Shown: positions 51,501 to 63,500, counted from the stretch's first letter. The stretch: 64,000 nucleotides of DNA from Nemopilema nomurai (GCA_003864495.1 ML133495.1:2611231-2675230); one strand, 5' to 3'. Notes: generated by a model not told the origin, from the sequence alone. Numbers and translations: made by a program.

Positions 51501-54500
51501 TTGACAGTTTCCCAGAATGCTTGCAGCACCCATTTTCTTGAAAGTTGCTTGCCTCGTAAAGGCCTATGCCTGTCTGTGGTAGCCCCCAAGCCTCGCCCCC
51601 AAGCCTCGCCCCCCAAGCCTCGCCCCCCAAGCCTCGCCCCCCTAAATAAGTATTGATATTTTGGTATCGTGCAAAATCTTTTATTGCAAATCTCCCTTCT
51701 TTCCTTCAGATTGAAGGTCAAAGTCCTGTGGAAATTCCGATTCATTTAGAATGCTCTGGGTGCCCATTGAAATTTCAGTTCTCGAAGGATCCAAACCCAG
51801 TTTTAAGGTTGGTTTTTTCAACAGTTTGTTCTTGTGCTGACACTGGATCGCAACTAACCTTTTGAAGCTTGACTACTTGTGGCAAAAGCAAGCATGTTGC
51901 CAAAGTTTTTAATCTGCAGGATGATAGAACGGCGCGAAAGACTAAGACCCTACAGCATCAAAAGTAAACAAGGATCAGATTAGAATGTTGAATGCCCTTG
52001 TAGAGAATGGATATTTGACATCATTGCTTGTGCTAAGAAACCTTCATGTTTTCCATTAATTTATCGCACATGCGTTAATATAACGGTTCGTTTAATATAT
52101 GTGCACACAAACATAGAGCAAGCCTTGTTATTATTGTCTATCGGTAAGGTTGAAAACAGAAACGATCGAGAAGCTTTTTATCTAATCCTTATGGCAATTA
52201 ATTGTCAACGACGTCGGGACAGCAAAAACGTAATCTTTGCATACTCAAGGCACTTCTCCGTCCGACACTTATGCAAAAATTATGTATTCGCTGTTCCGTG
52301 CTTTTTTGACGCCCTGCAGTACAGAATTTTCATTCAGCTGATTTTTCTGTACATTCCCTTATTGGAACAATTTCCTTATTCCCGTGTGCTCCCTTGGCAA
52401 TTGCTGTTATTGGAGCTATGAACCGTCTCTCGTTACTCAGTCATTAACCAATACAGAATTTCATGCGTAGCGTTAGAATTTTAGGTACCTTGATAAGTTA
52501 ATGCTGTTCGCCATTTTTATAAGAACCTATTTTCCAACACGACTCGAGTACAGTCAATGAAATGTGAAGCTAATAATGTTGTCGTCCCGTGAACTTTCAC
52601 AAGTATTTTCTGCAAAATTATTTCCTGTAGATTTGGATCCCATATTTCTGGGGGCGACACACACAGCAGAACAGTGAAGATAAACAATCCAAGTCCATGC
52701 GGTATGTACGCAATTCACTCTGAACACCCGTACACTGAGTATCAAAGATAAAACAACCTAGTTATACTGCCCCGCAGCTTTCACGTCATATAAGAACACG
52801 TTCACCTAAAGGCTAATGTGGAGGCGCTTTGACCAGGGATCTCCAAGTCTTTGCTCTTGTTTAGTCATGTGCTTTGGTAAGACAAAGAGCATTTTTAATG
52901 GACAAATGTACTGAAGCCAACGCCGCTAATTCAATATTGAGCGTCAAGCCAATTTTATAGAGCAAGCTAAAAGACCGGGGATTCACGGAGGAATAGGACA
53001 TCTGCCGTCATGAAGCATCTCTAATTTTTGTGCATTGTAATCACCTTGATGTATACTTGCGAAACATTGTGCGTATTTAGACTAGGGTTTTGTCTAACCA
53101 GAATCTGTTTTCGTTTTATATTAGTGTCATTAAAGATCATTTAATCAATTGCTGTCAGCTGATAATTTTCCTAAATTGTTTTTCAGTGGTATTACTAGCC
53201 ATTCAAATTCAAGGATCTAAAAATCACTTTTATCAACAAATTTAATCGTCAAATCTATTTTTGCCTAATTTTTTTCTAATTTTTCACTTCATTTTAACCG
53301 TACTTATCTTTTTTAGACATACGCTTGGACTGGCAATGCTACTCTTCCGAAAATGACGACATGCAGTTAATTGATTTGCTTGTTATGTTTGGCAATCCGT
53401 TCCCGGTTTTGGATGCAAATGGCCACGAAGTAGAATCAGAAGAGGACCTGAGAGAACCTCTAGTCAAGGTGAAGCTGAATCCCCATCAAGGGAAGATGTC
53501 AAAAAGGCCGTTTGCTGTTGAGCCCAAGCAGATGGTGCGTATCTTAGGGGTTTTGCTTTCAACCAAACAATCCCATGGTTTTTTGTGATTACACAGTAAT
53601 CAATGTTAACTTACAGCTTTAGCTGAAAGTTATTGCCTCATATTTTTGCTTTTGCAAAGATTTTTCCTCGCACTTCATATCAGGTTTGGTCCAGCTGATA
53701 GAGCGGCCGTTTTGCCTCACCCACGCGCTATGGCTATCAAATATTCCTTTTTTCCTGCCACCCGCAAGAAGTTTCTTCATTATCGACCATAACTGTAAAT
53801 ATTTTGCATAGATTATTCCCGCTAAAACCTCAACCCAAGCTACTGCCAGGTTTATTCCAACTGAGAATATTAGAGAAACAATGGATGTTCAAGGATATGC
53901 TCTTGGATTTATGAGTTTAGCCAACCAGGTGAGAATCTTTCATCATTAAAACAATTGTGAAATCTTTACATTATTAAATAGAAAGGCTCGCAAACCTTTC
54001 ATATCTATACGTTAAATTCTTTATCTGATTCATTGAAATAAAAGTTTTGATTCAGTGTTTGGCACGTGGCAGATCCTTCACGCTCTGCAAATCATGAGAT
54101 AACCAAGTCCAGAATCTTCTTTTTCGCTGGAAACATCTACTTATTGCTATTATATGTCGAGTTTCGGTTCTATTTGGTCTTGCATGTGCGGTAAATGCTG
54201 TCACTCAGTTTCTTTTATAAAGCACTTCAGCTGTACTGCATTGGGCTTTTTTCTAAATTTGCCAACCATTTTCTCAATGGTGCCACAAATGATGTGGATG
54301 CTCAGCAAATATTTATATTGTTTTGGTAAGATGTTGAAAAGCAATGTCAGAACAATTCTATTATGTTTCAGGATAAGTTTCTCCAGGAAGTCAAACACTG
54401 AGATGTGATGGAATCGACGTACCCCCATTTCATCTAAATTTTACAGGAAGCATCAAGCCAGCGAAGTAATTGTACCCAATATTCTACGTTTACATCATTA

Positions 54501-54926
54501 TCTATTAATAGTTATGTATGCATTTTTGAATACGTAATGTGCTCGAAAAGCATTTCTATGTACGAATCAATGCAAATGTTTCATTTACCTGGTAAATTAT
54601 TACTATAGATTTCGATGCTAGATCCAATGATAGGAGTGAGTGCTATATAATCCCGAATTCTTTAGATACATTTCGTCTGTGTAAAGAGAAGGCAGCTAAT
54701 ATCTCAAAGTGATGGTCATTGAAATGCCATTGATGTTATTTTGTTATCTTTTCTTCAAAGTCTCCTTTCCCTTAACAGGGTCAGTGTAGAAACTGAATCT
54801 GAAAATGGATTCGTGTTCGAGACTGTCGCAAGTAATCTGCTTCAACAGTGCAAAGACTCGAGCTATAAGGTAGGTGTAATCTGTAATCTTAGGCTCTGGA
54901 TTGTGCTTTCAATTACTTTATTTTGA
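36523..54926 (+). CDS. DLEC1: DLEC1 (CFAP81), cilium-associated Ig-like/ASH-repeat protein
   Basis: DLEC1 is a ciliary central-apparatus protein built of ASPM-SPD-2-Hydin-type Ig-like domains. Exons: 36523-36750, 37164-37317, 37717-37827, 37991-38184, 38412-38626, 38944-39022, 39226-39313, 39630-39733, 40790-40859, 41734-41867, 42467-42562, 42799-42889, 43427-43589, 44040-44226, 44932-45054, 45471-45554, 45870-45966, 46138-46268, 46622-46750, 47187-47329, 47785-47938, 48384-48494, 48831-48964, 49098-49273, 49744-49762, 50109-50185, 50775-50926, 51710-51807, 52631-52701, 53317-53534, 53812-53928, about 54387-54465, and 54779-54869. All phases agree up to 53928. Family matches: QDISHLLTKIFR, LKNPRFLPP, SRQLRVLPPSTSYF, VAPGMSCQY, CDNCQIKE, NPSPCDIRLDW, GYALGFMSL. 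This gives roughly 1,370 residues; the human protein is about 1,755. The last human domain was not found. Reading through the final donor reaches a stop at 54926. One intron is GC-AG and one exon is 19 bases. Confidence 0.92.
46841..47149. mobile_element. Small inverted-repeat element (MITE-like) in a DLEC1 intron
   Basis: The element is about 309 bases long and lies between the exons ending at 46750 and starting at 47187. It begins TACCGTAA (46841-46848) and ends TTACGGTA (47142-47149), an exact 8-base inverted repeat. GGGGGCTTATT or close variants recur inside it at 46868, 46899, 47088 and 47136. It has no ORF. Length, termini and intronic position suggest a non-autonomous DNA transposon; I cannot assign a superfamily. 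The flanks show no clear target-site duplication. Confidence 0.6.
51583..51642. repeat. C-rich minisatellite in a DLEC1 intron
   Basis: Four tandem copies of AAGCCTCGCCCCC(C), 13-14 bases each, occupy 51588-51642 in the intron between exons 50775-50926 and 51710-51807. The array ends about 70 bases before the next acceptor. It is far more GC-rich than its surroundings and G-rich on the minus strand. Confidence 0.85.
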
Positions 54927-57900
54927 CACTGCTATGAATGTACCGCAGATTTGAACGGAACTTAATCGGTTGGTTTATAAGCAACGGTTCTCCACTTAGC
55001 ACAGCCAAAGCTTGCTGTGTTATCAAATCTGTTGACGAGAAGAGCATTATTGTTTTCCCATTGTGGGACCACGTAAGGGTGAGCTTTTGCTTCAACCATC
55101 AATTGTTCATGGCAACGAAAGAGGAGAAATGGATTGTTACGGCGAAACTTTTCCCAAACAAAAGAGCTCTTGATTTCAGATTGATCAATAATTAAGTACT
55201 ACAGATATCAAGGGCGTATTGAAGGGAAAATGTATGAATAACAATTGGTTTGGAACAGTAAACAAGGTATTTGCTTTGAGTGTTATTGCTACTAACAATC
55301 CTCTGTATTCCCACGAGTTTGCTGCCAATAAGACCATTTCAATGCAACTTTCTGGTGTTTGAACCAAAGTCTCCCAAATTGTTTTGTTGATGTTAGAAAG
55401 AAAGTAATGTAAATTAAAGTGCAGAGTTATGGAGCCATAATTTTCTTTATATACTTAAAATAGATTTCGCCGGATTCTGCCATTAGGGTATGCTTGAAAG
55501 TTGGGCAGTGGGAAACATTATTAAGCAAATGTATCCCAAAATTTCTACTGCTTGGAGGTGGGTCTGTCAACCCAAAATTAAGCAGGCGTCAATCGGCAAT
55601 AGTTTTGCTTTCTCTAAAGCAAGGGGGGCTGCTTGAAACTTCGTTGCAGCGTGCATGGAATAATGTAGTGACCGGCCCCCTGGATCCAAATTAGAAAGAA
55701 TGATGTGCTTGGAAAAAGGCAGTTGAATCCCCCCACCACAACCATCGTAGAACACATACTACTTGGCTAAAGTGTAGTAACCATTTATTTCAAGCTCTGC
55801 TGACAGTCGGAAAAGCAGGTGGTCATGTGTCACATTTAATCAGGCAGGGGACTTCTTCATTAAAGCCAGAGATGATATTACTGCCAATGATTTCCCTGCA
55901 GTGCCTACCAAAACACTTTGGCACTGGCAGCATTTCAAAAACCGAAAGGTTCCCCCATTTCTCCCTCTACACAACTCATTAGTTACTATTCACAGATGAT
56001 TCAAATTCGTGCGATATTTCCAGAGTCCAGGACATCTGAGGGATTTTCTAACATTTTCAGGGTAAGGGAGGTTTACTTTGATATATCTGCTAGAGTGAAT
56101 TGGAAAAATACAATGGGAGCAAAATTAAAGTTGTTGCTCTCTCTTCAATGCTTTTGTGGCTTCAGGTTATAATCTGAAAGGGTATTATACCCCCTAATCC
56201 CATATGTGCAAACGTTAAATTAAAAAGAACTGAGTTCGCCTTCAAAATGGGTGTATCGATAACGTTAGGTTACGTTAAATGTGGTTTTCTTCTAAAAGGA
56301 TTATCAGCTTTTTCATATCCATATGCCAATGGTTGCTGGGCTTTTGAGACCTCAAGCATCCAGTTTCCAGACGAATGAAAATCAATTGTCTTCAAAATGC
56401 TTGCTTTAATCATCAACCACAATGCCAAACTTTTCCTGAGAATATGGTATTTGCATTTCTTCTGCACTTGAAAGGCGAACTTCCTAATTACTAAGCAAAT
56501 ATTTTATATCCTTTGTCGTTAAACTTTTTCTTCGTTTCTGCAAAAATGTGAATTTCTTGTATGCTCATTTTACATATGGCGTTAATTTTCCCAAATCCTC
56601 AATAACGAAGCGATATGTTTGCTCTTGCCAATATAATAAAGCACAAATCCTTCATTAGGCTAACAAATTTATGCATTTGTCTTTGCTAATCTTTATTTCC
56701 AAATCCAGGCCAATGCCCAAAGCTTTTTTAAATCTAATTTAATTTTTAATCAAACGCCTGGCTTTGCTTTTGATATTTTCTAGTATTCCCATTGCATACA
56801 CTTCTCTGCCTTGAAATTTGACAATATTGCACCCGCCTGCGTTCTATAAAACTATTCGTTTTTTTAAATAAAAGAATTCAGGATTTAATTCAAGCTTTTC
56901 TTTTGCTTTCGTGGTTTTTGTAATAAGAAAAAAGGCTTCCTAATGAGATACACATTGCCATCCGTCAAAATTAGATGCACATACGACTATGAATGACGTT
57001 TGAATAAACAGGAGATGCTCTTGAACAGCTTTCGTCACCAAAGACTTTCGTTTCCATTCTTCAATGTCGGCCCCCACTTTCTATGACAATGCCTTCACCC
57101 TCACCCTAACCTCAAACGGAACAACGAAATTGACATGCTTTGGCTGTGTTTTGATGCTTCTACTTTCAAAATCAAAATGCCTGACATTTCTTGTGTGCCC
57201 CTCCTCCCTGGACTCCCTTCGAGGCCTCCTAACACGTAACACAGCTCAACCAAGTGCAAGTCGATTGACCATAAGGCATCATGAGCCTTTGCCCGTTAGA
57301 ACTCCTCAAATGCAGATGACCAGATAACTGATATGGGGCGACGGTAATGATTGTGATTGACATGTATTTCTGTTTATCCATCAATCTGCAGTGCTTACTG
57401 CCACGGTTTAGACTGTTGTTAGTTCTAAAAACTTCCAAGTTGCAAAATACCAGTACTCAAGTTAGGAGCTGTATTTTCGAACTGTCACTTAGGGCATCTA
57501 TCATGAAAGGCTCTGGTCGTTTTGACAAAAATCTCTCGTACAGTATCCACTCTGTTGTCCACACTTCTATTTTGGTTGCGAGTAAAGTGCATTCTATCTG
57601 TGCAATCATAGAATAGAAAAGTTTTACTGTTCTTTGCTTTATATAGCAAATTTTTGGTTTAAATTCAGACATTACAATATGACCTAAACGTTTTTCTCGT
57701 GCAATTAAACCAACTACCGAATGCCTGTCTGTCGTGCCCAAGTTTCGGTACACCTGCATTCATCAATGAGTCGTTTTTGCAGATGATAAGGCCTTTGCCG
57801 TATTTACTTTGGGTAACTGCATGCTCTTTGTGGCTGAATTGGTGATGACGCATCCTTGGTAACGCTTCTAAGCAATTAACATTAAAACAACCATCGCAAT

Positions 57901-59240
57901 GAATAATATCTTCAAGATGGAAAGGAGAAATTACCGATCGAGTGAAAGGATGTTTATGAATAAATTGAAAACGTATTTTTGCTCATTGTGATTATATTTA
58001 CCATTGCATTCCCTGCAATTAGTCTAAAATGGGTTCTTAGGCAAGAAAGGAGTTGATTGTTGATAAGCAACCCTCGTGTCAGTGATCACGCAAATTATTT
58101 CACGAAATTGAAATTATTCAGAAATTGCAGGTTGTCTTTGTCAATGCAGTTACTTCCATGCTTTGTAATTCAACAACTGTAGACTGCTCGTCCAAACCTC
58201 AACTTGATTAGTTCGAGATTAGCATAATTCAGATTAAGTCTAAATGCTGGCATTTTCATCCATGGTTGAAAAATGCCATCGCTCGCAAATCTTCACACCG
58301 CTCGAGCAACGAGAAGTACCAAGAATCATGCAAAGTCATTTGAATCATTTTGGATTCACCGGTAGATTTATGGCGTTTCAGTTTGAGTGTCCCCTTTAAC
58401 AAATCTACAGAACAGTGTATGCAATCCTAAGAAAAACTAGGCCGTAATAAAACCATCAGTTCAACTGAAGGCACACTGGTACAAGCATAAAAGCAGTATC
58501 GATTATATGATCTAAATGTATCAAAGCAATTGATGTTGGGACTTTCTGTAACTCTGAAACATTTCTAGGCGTAGTCATCTCAAAATCTGACTACCTGAGT
58601 TCTTTTACGAGATTCAAAAACTTTTTGATGTAGGAGATTTAACCTGTAATTAAAGACTTTTGCCAATTTAGATTTAATTATGTAGTAATGAGAGAAGCTT
58701 AGAAGGAATTTTCGAGCTACAATCCGTATTTAAGGCATCATGTTGAAGAAGAGATTTTCAGTTTATGACAGAATTTCACTTCTGTGTTCAATATTTGTCT
58801 CTACATAGTATCTGCTGATGCAGCATATAATTCCCATGTTCTAGTTTCTCCCTGCTCTTTGTATATAACTGCGCGCTACTCGCTAAAAGATCTGCCCTAA
58901 TTGACCGAAGAAATTTTTTATCTTCCCAAAACTAGGCTTCTGAGAGATGTTTTCAGTAGATCCTTTTCCTGGTTATGTTTGTCCAGTCTCACGGTCTGAT
59001 TATTTTTCTCCGTCGAATTACTTTGAAACATTTCTACCAGGAATGTTCAATATTGATTTTTGTTTCTGTCTATGAGTAACTGAAATCACGCTGTGTTACC
59101 TGTGTCGAAAGTAAACACACGAGAGTCACCATGTGCAGACGGACGAAATAGCATTCATCGAAGTATTCATACGCAACTGTATCTTCACATCTCCGTGGAC
59201 ATTACTCCGCACCGTACGTTCCTGCTTGCGCGATTCTATT
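54927..59240. other. Intergenic region without a recognised gene
   Basis: No gene is recognised between DLEC1 and the Kv gene. ORFs of 60-100 codons are present on both strands, including 54938-55195 and 55494-55694 (plus) and 57457-57759 (minus). None shows a known domain. I searched here for the missing DLEC1 C-terminal domain (a DFGTCF-like phrase) and did not see it. The piece next to 59240 is the 3' flank of the Kv gene. Confidence 0.55.
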
Positions 59241-60563
59241 TTAGCTTGTATTAATATTCGTTGCATAGATAACCGAGAATTTGGTCACTACAGACAGCAC
59301 AGGTAGGGCTATAGTTAGAGCACCGAATACCATGAAAAACGAAGCGAACAACTTGCCAAGCAATGTTTCCGGCACGATGTCACCGTAGCCCAGAACGACG
59401 ACGGTTTGTACCGCCCACCAAAGCGCATCCGGTATGCTTGCGAACGCGGTCTTTTCGCGGTCCATTTCGGCGTAGAAGACAATGCTCCCGCCGAATATGA
59501 TAACAATCACGAGGCAGAGAAGCAGCTCCTTGATGTCCTCAACGGTCGAAACGAGGATCTTCCCGACCAGCTTCATCCGCTTCGACTGCCGGCCCAGGCG
59601 GAACAACCGGAAGATCCTGACGAACCGGAGGGTGCGCAGTACTCTGTGATAGTACAGTTCGCCGTGGATGCTGCTCATAAGGAAGTACGGGACGACTGCA
59701 AGAATATCGATGATGTTCATTGGCGTATTGAAGAACTGACACTTGCTTGGCGACACGAGCAGGCGAATAGTCAACTCCAGCAGAAACCAACTGTTAAGTG
59801 CGTACTCGATGTAGAGCTGGATCTTTTCCCGGTTGTCTGTCCGGAGCCATCGCTGCACGCCCGGAATACTTTCCAGACAGGCGGTTATGACTGAAAGCAA
59901 AATCATCGACAGTGAAAAGACGGCGAATACCTTGGCCGCAGTCGAAGACTCTGGCCGCTCGACAATCCTCCAGATCACCTTTTGTAAATTGCTCGAATGT
60001 ACATACTTCCTTTCCTTGCTGATAAACATGCCTTCCTTCAGCTTCATCTCCTTTATGGCCGTCGCCGGCAGCTCGAAGTACTGGCATTCGTTTTCAAACG
60101 TCTCGAATCCAACGTTGGATGGTCTGCTGAGTCTCCCGTTTGACTGATAGAAATACAATATCCCCTCGAATGCTGCCCGATTCCTATTGAAAAAGTACTG
60201 ATTCGTGTCCAGACAGAAGAAGCTGTTTCTCTTCGCGGGGTCTCCTAGCAGCGTTTTTGGGTACCTTCCCAGTGTTGCCGTCCAAGTTTCGAAGATCTCT
60301 CCGCTGATGTTAAGAGTGATTCTTTCGCTTGGACATATTATCCTCTCCATACTGTTTCCCGTAACTAAATGAATTAATTTTTCATATTCGCTTCTTTGCG
60401 CTTTGAGAATTCCAGCGAATCCACATGCTCCTCCCGCCTGGCTTTTACAACTCTTCCTGCACCGTCGCGCTGTTTGACAGAGCTGCAAAGCTACCTGTTT
60501 GCTCGGTCCAGCCTTCCGATTGCCATTCATTGTTTGATCAATGTTTGATCTCTGTTTTCGCAT
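59241..60563 (-). CDS. Shaker-type voltage-gated K+ channel subunit, intronless, atypical filter
   Basis: This single-exon gene encodes 440 residues. A T1 tetramerisation domain (about 80-166) contains LNISGEIFET, LLGDPAKRN, YFFNRNR and ILYFYQSNGRLSRP, the Kv1/Shaker pattern without the Kv2-4 zinc motif. Six membrane segments follow: S1 about 208-230, S2 252-270, S3 281-298, S4 306-328, S5 345-364, S6 402-426. S4 has arginine at every third position (R307, 310, 313, 316, 319, 322, 325), a full voltage sensor. The pore loop reads WWAVQTVVVLGYGDIVP. The usual TTVGYGD is therefore VVLGYGD (V389, V390, L391), losing the filter threonines. The S6 hinge PVP is PVL (421-423). The C-terminus is very short. 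A conducting channel is possible, but a modulatory subunit that joins Kv1 partners is equally plausible. The start is the first in-frame ATG; Met12 is an alternative. Base composition is richer in GC than the surroundings. Confidence 0.93.
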   Translation of the reverse strand: MRKQRSNIDQTMNGNRKAGPSKQVALQLCQTARRCRKSCKSQAGGACGFAGILKAQRSEYEKLIHLVTGNSMERIICPSERITLNISGEIFETWTATLGRYPKTLLGDPAKRNSFFCLDTNQYFFNRNRAAFEGILYFYQSNGRLSRPSNVGFETFENECQYFELPATAIKEMKLKEGMFISKERKYVHSSNLQKVIWRIVERPESSTAAKVFAVFSLSMILLSVITACLESIPGVQRWLRTDNREKIQLYIEYALNSWFLLELTIRLLVSPSKCQFFNTPMNIIDILAVVPYFLMSSIHGELYYHRVLRTLRFVRIFRLFRLGRQSKRMKLVGKILVSTVEDIKELLLCLVIVIIFGGSIVFYAEMDREKTAFASIPDALWWAVQTVVVLGYGDIVPETLLGKLFASFFMVFGALTIALPVLSVVTKFSVIYATNINTS

Positions 60564-63500
60564 CTACTTCATTCGTTTTATTACCTGTAAAATTAATTAG
60601 CAGTGCGCTAAGTCTCTACGTGTGAATTGAGCGACCTTGCTATTATCAAGATAACTGATTCTGCGTCGAAGTCGATCTCGGAAGATTCTCCACCGATTCA
60701 TTCTGCCACCATTTCATTCATTGTCAGGAGAACATCTTGTGTTCATTAACTTTAACTGCCAGAAAAGCTGTCTTCTTAATGAAAAGTACCTACGTTTTCT
60801 TACATTTATTTATCAACCTGCCCTTCTGCCAGATTTGTTTCTGAGTCTCCGTTTTTCCCATTCATCTTCTTAAAGAGCGGAGTGTTGCCAAGATTACTGG
60901 CTACAGCTTCTTTGAAATCCTCATATTTCCTCATTTTTACCATAGTCTTTACGTACTGCCTATTTCAACGTCTGTTTTCTTTGAAACCAGATGGCAAGTG
61001 GTCGCACCTCCGCAAGACAGTATGTAGAGCATTAACAGTTGTATTAGCGATGAATAAACTTTTCCATTCAGGCATGTTTGCCAGTTGGAGTGTTTTTTTC
61101 TGTAGAAACCTGTCGTATTTGCGAATCAGCGGGAACTCGCATTTCTTTTCACAAGAATGGCCTGTCTATCTAGTGTCGTTTTGAAAACAAAGAAATACTC
61201 GCTTTTTATGTTGTATTTCGATAGGAATTCACGATACTCTTATCTGTTCACGAAGCGAAGTTTTTCAAAGAATGCAAGGCTAAGCTGGGGTGCAGACGCT
61301 AAGAAACAGCCTTCAAAGCCCAACCACAAGCCTGCATTAAATGTGTATTGGCGAACAGCCTATGTTCCACGCTGCTGTAGGCAATACATAAGCGGTATTT
61401 ATTGCTTTCTAAACAATAGCACATTGAAATATAAGCATCAGGCTGTCCCTATTTAGACCTATCGTTTTACAGCAGGTTAAGAAGATGTTATGTTACGTCG
61501 CTAAAGTGTTTCAAATATCACTCTGCAATCGTTTCTATTCGAATCTAAATGCTTCGGAATTTCCTTGGCCTGTTATCTTTCATAAGATGGCAGTTTGAAC
61601 AAGTTTTTGCCCCAGGTTTTACTCATTCTTTCCCTTATATCATGTCTCCTACTGTTCCCCTTCAGGATTTCACGGCTGATTATGTCATTTTTGTAGAAAC
61701 TTTTATTGTTTCAGAGCTTTGCCTTCTCCAAGTTTTCCAACCACTCCTGTTATTAGCAGAATCTCTTCTGCATTGCAATCACATTTCAATGCCTCTGCTC
61801 TTATAAAATAATTTTCTTCATTGTGACAAATTTTATTCCACTTTTTTACGCGGGCCCGAAAATTGTTCAGGGTAAGGAGGCTCGTGTACCTTTTTCATGA
61901 CCCAATTTTTATGATTTATTCTCAGATAGAAATGTGGAACAATTGACTTTGTTTCTCGTTACTAATCTTCTTGCTTCGAAACACCGTTGCTTCGTTCCTT
62001 CGAAATTCTACAGAATGGACAATATCCAGTCGGTCTTGGCTAGGCCAATACGTCATCACTGCAATCGCATGCACACAACCGCTAGATATGACAATGTAAC
62101 GAATGCTTTTTAACACGAACATTTACTCAGGCTCAAGTGAGCATTACTACTGCACCGAGCTTGAAAACACCGAAGTATGTAATGCCAAGGCAGATGATGC
62201 AACGCCCTAACTTCAATGTCTTACGTCGCCGTACAAGGTGAAGAAAACAGCCTTTTTCATTCATCCGTACTCACAAGGTTCATTGAAACATTATAGCTGC
62301 AAATTTGTTTGTTTTCCCCTGGACGCGTGTTGAAAGGTCATATAGCAAATAGCAGGAAACCACAGAGTATCTAATAAACAACGTCACATCAATAAGGCTT
62401 GTCATTATTGTATTTGCAGCGGTGCTACGATGCTTTTATGGTGTCCAATTACCCCCATGCCCCCTTTTTGTTTTGTCATTAAATGCTGCCAAAACGCACT
62501 TCGTTCTCTCGATATTCAGGAAGTCAATGGCTATGTAGATGATGTCGTTAATAATTCAGTAAAACATGTACTCCTTCGCAATCCGACTATAATCCCACGA
62601 TTGTCCAATGGGCCTCCCGAGTATTACATCTCTCTTTCAGTTACAATGTCGCTCGTGTTTTCATGAGAGCACGGATGAAGCGTGTATTTTGACTTGAATC
62701 ACGGAACATTTTATTATTCAACATTTAGATGATTCTATAAGTTTATGATTATGTTATATTCATTTTTTTATTCAAAATTGAAAGGAACTCAACAAACCTT
62801 TAGAGAACTTGATAAATTTTGTTGTTGAACACAATTGATAATTTGATGAATCGTGTTTGGTGACCATTGATTGATCTGGAGCACTCTATAATTCTACCAG
62901 ATGTGCTGAGACGTATATATAATCAAAACTTCGCTCAATCAGACATTCTGCGCTTTTGCCAAATAAGAACTAGTAATAAGAATTATAACTTGAAAATGAA
63001 TGAAAGAAAATCAAAATGCATTCCGTAGAACAATCATTTCGCTCTCGATACACCGTGCTGTTCATTTAATCTTTTAATCAATCAGCTTCTTCGTTTTGCT
63101 TCTTCCTTTATTTCTGTTTGCGAATAGGCTCAGTTTCACCGGTGTTTGCACTCATGTCTAGACTACCAATTATCATTAGCTCAGTCTCTCGCCTTCAGTT
63201 AATGTCGTTGACACAGATTTTAACTTCCCTTGATGCAAGATACCTTAACAGGTCCGTTCACTATTAAAACGGCACTCACATCAATCGCCCGATCGACCAG
63301 AAAAAACAAATTTTCTCACTTCTTGAGACACAATGCAATTTCGAAGTTTAGGAAAAGTCAAAAGATTACGTGAGAGAACTCATTGATATATGAAGCCCAA
63401 CTGGGATTTCAATCGAACCGGACCGGGAAGGAAATCGAGCCCATCTAGAGCAAAATAACCAAGCAAGAGCAGAAATAGAATCCAACCAGAAAAGGAATTA

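Noticed and set aside
51359..51745. 128-codon minus-strand ORF with LGGRGLGGEAWGRGLG
   Set aside because: Its glycine-rich part is only the reverse translation of the minisatellite, and it overlaps a DLEC1 exon on the other strand.
52101..52421. 106-codon ORF inside a DLEC1 intron
   Set aside because: No domain recognised. It is flanked by conserved DLEC1 exons in the same orientation, so a nested gene is possible but unsupported.
53682..53745. tRNA-like stretch with a box-A-like TGGTCCAGCTGATAGAGCGG
   Set aside because: No box B (GGTTCRANYCC), no acceptor stem and no coherent anticodon arm could be found.
54938..55195. Plus-strand ORF of 85 codons after the last recognised DLEC1 exon
   Set aside because: Its frame does not fit the phase-0 end of the exon at 54869 (a TGA follows the acceptor), and it does not resemble the DLEC1 C-terminus.
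57064..57853. Cluster of overlapping ORFs on both strands between DLEC1 and the Kv gene
   Set aside because: The frames overlap without a dominant one and no motif was recognised; they look like chance ORFs.
59406..59894. 162-codon plus-strand ORF opposite the Kv gene
   Set aside because: It is the antisense shadow of the Kv coding sequence, whose GC-rich codons suppress stop codons on the other strand.
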